A stretch of 64,000 nt of DNA from assembly GCA_965215615.1 (NCBI GenBank), contig OZ244068.1:2108001-2172000 (forward strand), in the 5' to 3' direction. The translations under genes were made by a program, and so were the position numbers. Below, one piece after another: positions 58,661 to 64,000 of the stretch. The notes under the pieces were generated by a model. That model searched no databases and had not been told where the DNA came from. It was given only the letters and a program-made list of their open reading frames with translations. Every line of letters starts with the position of its first letter. Position 1 is the first letter of the stretch. The stretch comes from CBDATA01 sp965215615. Its GTDB lineage: Bacteria; Acidobacteriota; Vicinamibacteria; Marinacidobacterales; Marinacidobacteraceae.

Positions 58661-59799
58661 ACGAAACTCTGGAACAACCCCGCGATCAAACGGCCCCCCT
58701 CGTCCCGCCCGGGTTCGAGAACGCAACCAACCTCAGACAGCGTTCGCGCGCCGCCGGACTGGATCCGGACTACTGGTATGCGGTGGAGGAAGTCCGCAAC
58801 ATCAAGCCGGGCCAGGTGGTCGAAGTGACCTTCTGGAAGAAGTCCATCGCGCTCTACCGGCAGGAAGACGGCGAGTTCCGTGCGCTCGCCAATCGCTGCC
58901 TCCATCGCCAGGTCAAGCTCACCATGGGTCAGGTGGAGGGCTGCCAGCTCGTGTGCGGCTACCACGGCTGGAAGTACGACGGCGATGGAACGCTGGCTTC
59001 GATCCCCGATCTCTTCGGCCGGCCGAAGGTTCCCCGGCTGTCCGTGAAGAGCTTCCCGGTGAAGGTTCGTTACGGACTCGTCTGGATCTTTCCCGGCGAC
59101 CCGGCGCTCGCCGAAGAACGCCGGATTCCCGATATCCCCGAGCTCGAAGGACCGGGACGGTGGGCCTGCGTGCCCATCGTGCTGACCAGCAAGGCGCACC
59201 ATTCGATGGTCATCGACAACGTCAGCGACTTCTCGCACGCCTACCTCCACCGCAAGTACCGCCCCTTCTCGCGGGCCGACCTGACTCATTACGAAACCAT
59301 CGGGGACAACGTGCATCTCTCCTACGAGACGGAGGTCGGCCGCGGCAGCATCACCGGACGGTTCGTGGATCGCAAGAAAGTGGATACGAATCACATGGAC
59401 CTGTGCTTCGAGTATCCCTACCAGTGGTCGAACACCGACGACGCGATCAAGCACTGGCTGTTCGTCCTCCCGGTGGACGAACGCACGACGCGGGCGTTCT
59501 TCCTCTTCTATTTCAAGTCCTTCAAGCTGCCGATTCCCCTGATCCGGATTCCGATTCCCCGCTTCGCCATGGTTCCGTTGCTGAAGCTCGCCAACCGGTT
59601 CTCCATCGGCCCCCTGCTCGACCAGGACCGGGTCGCCGTGGAAGAAGAGCAGGACGGGTACGAAACGCAGCCGGACGCGCCGCCCATCGAGCTGAACCCG
59701 GTGGTTCCCGAGTTCCAGAAGGTGATCGTGCGCAAGTGGCGCGAACACCTCGACCGAACCCGCGGCGAGGCGAACGGGAACGGGACCGCCGATGCCTGA
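58657..59799 (+). CDS. sdmA: SdmA-like Rieske non-heme iron oxygenase (sterol C-4 demethylase)
   Basis: 380 residues. The Rieske 2Fe-2S cluster site is complete: NRCLHRQVK (Cys81, His83) and LVCGYHGWKYD (Cys100, His103). The mononuclear iron site is NVSDFSHAYLH (His194, His198), with an acidic ligand likely in the DRVAVEEEQD segment. No membrane helix is clear, though LPIPLIRIPIPRF is hydrophobic. By family it is a ring-hydroxylating-type oxygenase; neighbours make oxidation of the 4-alpha methyl of a sterol the best guess. Coupled to the SDR by ATGA and to the reductase by an 8-base overlap. No dedicated ferredoxin or reductase is in view. Confidence 0.85.
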   Translation: MNETLEQPRDQTAPLVPPGFENATNLRQRSRAAGLDPDYWYAVEEVRNIKPGQVVEVTFWKKSIALYRQEDGEFRALANRCLHRQVKLTMGQVEGCQLVCGYHGWKYDGDGTLASIPDLFGRPKVPRLSVKSFPVKVRYGLVWIFPGDPALAEERRIPDIPELEGPGRWACVPIVLTSKAHHSMVIDNVSDFSHAYLHRKYRPFSRADLTHYETIGDNVHLSYETEVGRGSITGRFVDRKKVDTNHMDLCFEYPYQWSNTDDAIKHWLFVLPVDERTTRAFFLFYFKSFKLPIPLIRIPIPRFAMVPLLKLANRFSIGPLLDQDRVAVEEEQDGYETQPDAPPIELNPVVPEFQKVIVRKWREHLDRTRGEANGNGTADA

Positions 59800-60877
59800 A
59801 ATCGTCGCGATGCTGTCGGGCGAGGCCTTGTTCGAGGCCACCTTGCTGCTGCTCGTCTTCCTCGCGGCTCTTTTCCTCGGCTCCCTGATCGTGCCCGGCC
59901 GGGAAGGCTCGGGGCCCGACATCACCGGCAACCAGCGGGTGTATCGCCTGAACGGCCTCTCCCTGTTCCTGCTGACGATCCTGCTGGTAGGTGCAGTCCA
60001 GTGGGCCGGGCTCTTTTCCCTCGCGATCGTTCACGAACGTTTCGCGGCGCTCTTCGTGGTTGCGAACGGATTCGCGTTCCTCCTCGCCGGGTTGTTGTAC
60101 GGGATCGCACGACGCGCCCGGCGGGGCGAAAACGGCTTCCTCCGCGGCTATTTCATGGGGGTGGATGCCAACCCGACCTGGTTCGGGGTGGATCTCAAGC
60201 TGTTCAGTTACCGCCCTTCGCTGATCGGCCTCGCACTTCTCAACGCCTCGTTCGCGGCCGCGCAGTTCGAGGCGCAGGGTGCGCTGACCCTCGGCATGGT
60301 GGTCTATCAGATCCTCACCTTCCTCTACGTCCTCAACTACTTCCAGTTCGAACACGGGATGATCCACACCTGGGACATGACCAGCGAGCGTTTCGGCTGG
60401 ATGCTGATCTGGGGCGACTACGTGCTCGTACCGTTCTTCTATTCCCTGCCCGGCTGGTGGCTCGTGAGTGCCCCGGAAACCCTCTCTCCGGCGGGCGCCG
60501 GCGCGATTCTCGCCATCTTCCTGCTCGGCGGCTGGATCTTCCGGGGTGCCAACCAGCAAAAGCACAGCTTCCGGGAGAACCCCAGGATCAGAATCTGGGG
60601 CAAACCGGCCGAAGCTCTCGGAGGCCGCCTGCTGGTTTCGGGGTTCTGGGGTGTCGCGAGGCACCTGAACTACACCGGTGAAATCATGGTCTATACCGCA
60701 TTCGCGTTGACAACCGGATTTCAGTCGCCCTTCCCCTATGTGCTCCCGGCCTGGCTGGCCGGCCTGCTCGCGCATCGCTCCTTTCGGGATGACCGCCGCT
60801 GCCGCGCCAAATACGGCCCGCTCTGGGAGCAGTACACCGAGCGGGTTCGCTACACCATGATCCCGTACATCTACTGA
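59792..60877 (+). CDS. ERG4/ERG24-family sterol C-14 reductase
   Basis: 361 residues with about nine hydrophobic helices. The C-terminal third is diagnostic: GFWGVARHLNYTGEIMVY, then FRDDRRCRAKYGPLWEQYTERVRYTMIPYIY (seen as HRSFRDDRRCRAKYGPLWEQ and VRYTMIPYIY), matching the NADPH site and ending of yeast Erg24 and lamin B receptor. YFMGVDANPTWFG is the family's G.e.NPr motif in altered form. It should reduce the 14(15) double bond left by CYP51. It could instead act on the 24(28) or 7 position like Erg4 or DHCR7; the adjacent CYP51 favours C-14. Confidence 0.9.
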   Translation: MPEIVAMLSGEALFEATLLLLVFLAALFLGSLIVPGREGSGPDITGNQRVYRLNGLSLFLLTILLVGAVQWAGLFSLAIVHERFAALFVVANGFAFLLAGLLYGIARRARRGENGFLRGYFMGVDANPTWFGVDLKLFSYRPSLIGLALLNASFAAAQFEAQGALTLGMVVYQILTFLYVLNYFQFEHGMIHTWDMTSERFGWMLIWGDYVLVPFFYSLPGWWLVSAPETLSPAGAGAILAIFLLGGWIFRGANQQKHSFRENPRIRIWGKPAEALGGRLLVSGFWGVARHLNYTGEIMVYTAFALTTGFQSPFPYVLPAWLAGLLAHRSFRDDRRCRAKYGPLWEQYTERVRYTMIPYIY

Positions 60878-60888
60878 AAACCCGTGTC

Positions 60889-62265
60889 ATGACAGAGTCC
60901 GCATCGAGCCCTCGAATCGCCCCGCCTCCGAAACTCGCGGGCGGCTGGCCGCTCCTCGGCCAGATCCCCGGTTTCCAGAAGGATCCGGTTGCGCTTCTCG
61001 CAAACGGCCAACGGGAACACGGCAACCTCTTCCAGTTCCGGCTGGGGCCGCGGCGTTTCGCGCTCTTCAGCGGACCCGAAGCCCACGACTACTACTTCGG
61101 GGAGGCAGACGACCTGCTCGACGCGAAGTCCGTTTACGAGTTCACGGTGCCCATTTTCGGCCGTGGGGTGGCGTACGACGTGGCTCCCGAGATCATGAGC
61201 GAACAGCTCATGTTCCTGTATCCGGCGCTCCAGGGCGGTGCCATGCAGCGATTCGCCCGGATCATGTTCGAGGAAGCGACCCTCTTCACCGACAAGCTCG
61301 ACGAGGAGGGAGAGCTGGATCTCCCGACCGCCCTGAACCAGTTGACGGTGAACATCGCAAGCCACTGCCTGATCGGAAAGGAAGTCCGCGATCTCGTGGA
61401 CAAGGGCTTCGCGGCTGCCTACCACGACCTCCAGGCCGGGATCAACACGCTCGGGTTCTTCTTTCCCCGGTTGCCGACCAAAGCCCATCGCACCCGGGAT
61501 CGGGCAAGGCGCGAGATCGCGAGGATCCTCGGCGGAGTCATCGAACGTCGTCGCCGCGACGGGGACGAGCCGGATGATTTCATGCAGACCCTCGCGAACG
61601 CACGCTACCAGGATGGGCGTCCGCTGACCGACGAGGAGATCATCGGCATCCTGCTGACGGTTCTGTTCGCCGGACAACACACGAGCGCAGTGCTTGCGAC
61701 CTGGACCGGTCTGGAACTGATGTGCGCCCCCGAGTACACGAAGCGGGTCCGGGACGAGATCACCGAAGTCTATGAGGGCAATGGTGCCCTGAGTCATGAC
61801 TCGCTCAAGCATCAACCCCTGCTCGACTACGCAGTGCAGGAAGGGGAGCGGCTCCACCCGCCCCTGATCCTGCTGGTGCGCCGGGTGATGGAAAACCTGA
61901 CGTACCAGGGCTACCGGGTTCCGGAGGGCACCCTCGCCATGGTTTCCCCCGCCGTCGCGCACCGGCTGCCCGAGGTGTTCGAAGATCCCGAGCGGTTCCA
62001 CCCGGACCGCTTCGGCCCGCCCGCCCTCGAAGGCAAGCAGCACCACTACGCGCTGATCGGTTTCGGCGGGGGGAAGCACCGATGCATGGGAAGGCACTTC
62101 GCCTACGTGCAGTTGAAAGCGATCTGGACCGTGCTCCTCGACCGGCTCGAATTCGAACGCGAGGGCGGCGTTCCCGCTTCGAACTACGGGAGCTGGGTGA
62201 CCGGCCCCGTCGAGCCCTGCCGGGTCCGCTACCGCAAACGGCGGCAGCCGGGAGTGGTCAGATGA
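60889..62265 (+). CDS. cyp51: Sterol 14-alpha-demethylase (cytochrome P450, CYP51 family)
   Basis: 458 residues, soluble, no N-terminal anchor. CYP51-specific B'-C loop YEFTVPIFGRGVAYD (Tyr83, Phe85, Tyr97, Asp98); I helix LFAGQHTSAVLA (261-266), the CYP51 AGxHTS; ExxR in QEGERLHPPL (Glu318, Arg321); heme loop FGGGKHRCMGRHFA with Cys399. These are stronger than needed for a general P450 and point to removal of the 14-alpha methyl of lanosterol or cycloartenol. It overlaps the next gene by ATGA. Confidence 0.95.
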   Translation: MTESASSPRIAPPPKLAGGWPLLGQIPGFQKDPVALLANGQREHGNLFQFRLGPRRFALFSGPEAHDYYFGEADDLLDAKSVYEFTVPIFGRGVAYDVAPEIMSEQLMFLYPALQGGAMQRFARIMFEEATLFTDKLDEEGELDLPTALNQLTVNIASHCLIGKEVRDLVDKGFAAAYHDLQAGINTLGFFFPRLPTKAHRTRDRARREIARILGGVIERRRRDGDEPDDFMQTLANARYQDGRPLTDEEIIGILLTVLFAGQHTSAVLATWTGLELMCAPEYTKRVRDEITEVYEGNGALSHDSLKHQPLLDYAVQEGERLHPPLILLVRRVMENLTYQGYRVPEGTLAMVSPAVAHRLPEVFEDPERFHPDRFGPPALEGKQHHYALIGFGGGKHRCMGRHFAYVQLKAIWTVLLDRLEFEREGGVPASNYGSWVTGPVEPCRVRYRKRRQPGVVR

Positions 62266-63785
62266 AAAAGCAGGACCCGGCGCGCTACGACGCCGTGGTC
62301 GTCGGTGCCGGGCCGACGGGCAGTTTCTGCGCCCTGGCGCTTGCCAAACAGGGCGCACGGGTCGCGTTGCTCGAAGCCAATCCCCAGGCATCGGGACGCC
62401 TTGCGGGCGAATGGCTCCACCCGCCGGCGGTGCGGGCGCTTCGCGAGGTCGGAATCCAGCTCGAGGAGGCGGCTCCCGACTGCATCACGGGCCAGGGGTT
62501 CGTGGTCTTTCCCGAAGACGGATCGCCCCCGATCCGGCTCCCCTACGCGGACGGCTCCCAGGGGATCGCCTGCGAGCACCGCGTGATCGTCGCGGCTCTG
62601 CGGGGCGCAGTGGCCGGCAATCCACAGATCGATCTGGAGTTGAACGCCCGAGTGACCTCCGTTTCGGAAGGGCGCGTCGAAATCAGTCAGAACGGCGCGA
62701 GCCGCTTCATCGAGGCCGAGCGGATCGTCGGGGCGGACGGAAGATCCTCGATCGTGCGGCGGAGTCTTCATCTCGATTCCCACAAATGGTCCTGCTCGAC
62801 CATGATCGGCCTCGGCCTCCCGGACGTGGAACTGCCTTTCGAGGGCTATGGACACGTGGTCTGTGGCGGCCCCGGCCCCATGCTCATGTACCGGGTGGGC
62901 TCGAAACAGGTCCGCATCCTCCTCGACCTCCCCGGACACTGGTCGGGGATCGAACCCTGGCTGGACTCGCTTTCCGCCCCCCCTCCGGGTTCCCCGGTTG
63001 GCGGTATCTGGGCCGCCTGCCTCGATGCGCTGCGTGAAAAACGCTTCACCGCCGCCGCCAACCGCGTGGCGCCGAGACTGGCGTTCGGTGCCGGGCAGCG
63101 AGTCTTGGTTGGCGATGCCGTCGGCCACTACCATCCGCTCACCGCCTCGGGGATGACTCTCGGTTTCGGGGATGTCCAGGCCCTGACCCGAAATCCGGAC
63201 CTGCCCCGCTTCGCCGCGAGACGCGCCCGGTCGGCACGCGGAACGGAGCTCCTCGCGATGGGCATCTACGAGGTGTTCGCCGACAAACGGGGCGAGTCGG
63301 TGGCCTTGAGGCGCGCCATGTTCGACCGCTGGCGCCGAAGCCCCGGAGCGCGGAAGCAGACCATGCGGATGCTCGCCTGTGAAGACAGTTCCGTGGCGCA
63401 CCTCGGCATGACGTTTTCGATCACTGCACTCCAGGCGTTGTTCCGGCTCATCCCGTTCTCCCGGGAACGGGCCGCCTGGTCGCGGGCGGGGGAGTCTTTC
63501 GTCTCCCTGTTCGGCCGCCTGTACTGGCTCGTCCGCGGATTCGCCGCCCAGCGACTCCACTTCGCCTACAGCACCGGCCGGGCGCTCTCGTTCTTCGAGC
63601 GGGCCTTCCTCGTCTCCATGCAGCCGAAACCCACCGAAGGAGCGCTTGAGGCGCAAGCCGAATCCCCCAAGACACCAGGAGCGCTCGCGGAGCCGCCGCA
63701 AGCCGCGGAAAACCACATCGAAGAACCGCCCGCGAACATCCGGACCAAGCCTGCGGAAACGGGCGCTTCCCAGCCGACGGCTTAG
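62262..63785 (+). CDS. smo: Squalene monooxygenase-like flavoprotein
   Basis: 507 residues. FAD motifs: AVVVGAGPTGSFCALALAK (Rossmann), a GRLAGEWLHPPAVRAL segment like the squalene epoxidase GE.LqPgG region, the DG motif IVGADGRSSIVRRS, and the GD motif VLVGDAVGHYHPLTASGMTLGFGD, close to GDA.NMRHPLTGGGMTV of squalene epoxidases. It should make 2,3-oxidosqualene from squalene. The last 55 or so residues are Pro/Glu/Ala-rich and unconserved. Related geranylgeranyl reductase-type flavoproteins are the main alternative, but the cyclase next door supports squalene epoxidation. Confidence 0.85.
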   Translation: MKKQDPARYDAVVVGAGPTGSFCALALAKQGARVALLEANPQASGRLAGEWLHPPAVRALREVGIQLEEAAPDCITGQGFVVFPEDGSPPIRLPYADGSQGIACEHRVIVAALRGAVAGNPQIDLELNARVTSVSEGRVEISQNGASRFIEAERIVGADGRSSIVRRSLHLDSHKWSCSTMIGLGLPDVELPFEGYGHVVCGGPGPMLMYRVGSKQVRILLDLPGHWSGIEPWLDSLSAPPPGSPVGGIWAACLDALREKRFTAAANRVAPRLAFGAGQRVLVGDAVGHYHPLTASGMTLGFGDVQALTRNPDLPRFAARRARSARGTELLAMGIYEVFADKRGESVALRRAMFDRWRRSPGARKQTMRMLACEDSSVAHLGMTFSITALQALFRLIPFSRERAAWSRAGESFVSLFGRLYWLVRGFAAQRLHFAYSTGRALSFFERAFLVSMQPKPTEGALEAQAESPKTPGALAEPPQAAENHIEEPPANIRTKPAETGASQPTA

Positions 63786-63791
63786 CCCGCC

Positions 63792-64000
63792 GTGTCCCGG
63801 GACACGAGAACCGAAGTGTCGGTGGATGCCCGGGGAGCCCTCGATGCCGGCATCCAAAGGCTCTGTGATCTCCAGCAGGGCGACGGATCCTGGGAAGGGG
63901 AGATGGTCTGGTGCCCGATGCTCACCGCCCAGTACGTGCTGCTCCACCACGTGATGGGCCGCTCGCTCCCTCCCGCCCGTCGCCGGAACGTCCTCCGCTC
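63792..64000 (+). CDS. osc: Oxidosqualene/squalene cyclase (N-terminal part, cut by window edge)
   Basis: 69 codons from a GTG at 63792, 6 bases after smo, running off the right edge. ALDAGIQRLCDLQQGDGSWEGE contains a QW-type repeat (Q..DGsW.Ge) found at the N-terminus of triterpene cyclases, followed by MLTAQYVLLHHVMGR, the segment that in these enzymes packs the first alpha/alpha barrel. The catalytic DCTAE or DxDD motif is outside the window, so oxidosqualene versus squalene-hopene cyclase is not settled by sequence. Coming right after the monooxygenase favours an oxidosqualene (lanosterol or cycloartenol) cyclase. Confidence 0.8.
   Translation, partial: MSRDTRTEVSVDARGALDAGIQRLCDLQQGDGSWEGEMVWCPMLTAQYVLLHHVMGRSLPPARRRNVLR

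Overview
The window is GC-rich (roughly two thirds G+C by eye) and almost fully coding. It comes from a Gram-negative bacterium: there are an outer-membrane beta-barrel protein, lipoprotein signals, a DegP-type protease, a PpiD-type foldase, a TRAP transporter with periplasmic parts, TatA, and a complete mreBCD-mrdA-rodA rod-shape cluster. Many genes start with GTG or TTG and are joined by ATGA, GTGA or TTGA overlaps. Several first genes of operons have a -10-like hexamer only 6-9 bases before the start codon. The phylum cannot be fixed from sequence alone; the gene mix fits a myxobacterial, acidobacterial or similar deep-branching Gram-negative lineage.

Layout. 1-4,044 (minus): HIT protein, ilvB, ilvN, ilvC (branched-chain amino acids), then a secreted M14 carboxypeptidase cut by the left edge. 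4,113-6,123 (plus): an MDR oxidoreductase and a dTDP-glucose 4,6-dehydratase. 6,091-8,922 (minus): aguA and aguB (agmatine to putrescine) and a queuosine-precursor transporter. 8,958-10,720 (plus): gatC and gatA without gatB. 10,617-15,820 (minus): tRNA-Val, thrS, infC, rpmI, rplT, a coiled-coil protein, zapA, thiL. 15,945-17,682 (plus): a GspE/PilB ATPase whose frame has no stop at its natural end. 17,676-20,513 (minus): a Na/Pi symporter and a DegP-like protease. 20,748 (plus): an outer-membrane protein. 21,567-29,786 (minus): mreB, mreC, mreD, mrdA and rodA, then rng, an RsbW-like kinase and suhB.

29,969-35,963 (plus) holds a PpiD-like foldase, a STAS protein, moeA, moaC, larE and a zinc-ribbon/metallo-beta-lactamase protein, followed by a 25-bp tandem repeat. 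36,074-37,272 (minus) has tatA and an ornithine cyclodeaminase-family gene. 37,288-47,644 (plus) has an Asp/Glu racemase-like gene, nnrD/E, tsaE, a sulfatase-like pseudoenzyme, a TatT-TatP-TatQM TRAP transporter, an HlyD adaptor and a DRB0094-type RNA ligase. Then come a TolB-like membrane-anchored protein (minus), etfB/etfA and a small antitoxin-like gene (plus), fumC (minus), and two secreted glycosidases, GH63-like and GH2 (plus).

The most notable region is 57,554-64,000 (plus). It is a tightly packed, translationally coupled set that reads as a bacterial de novo sterol pathway: an SDR resembling SdmB, a Rieske oxygenase resembling SdmA, an ERG24-type sterol C-14 reductase, CYP51, a squalene monooxygenase-like flavoprotein, and the first 69 codons of a squalene/oxidosqualene cyclase cut by the right edge. 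Together these would epoxidise and cyclise squalene, remove the C-14 methyl, reduce the resulting double bond, and remove a C-4 methyl by the bacterial SdmA/SdmB route. Such gene sets are rare in bacteria.
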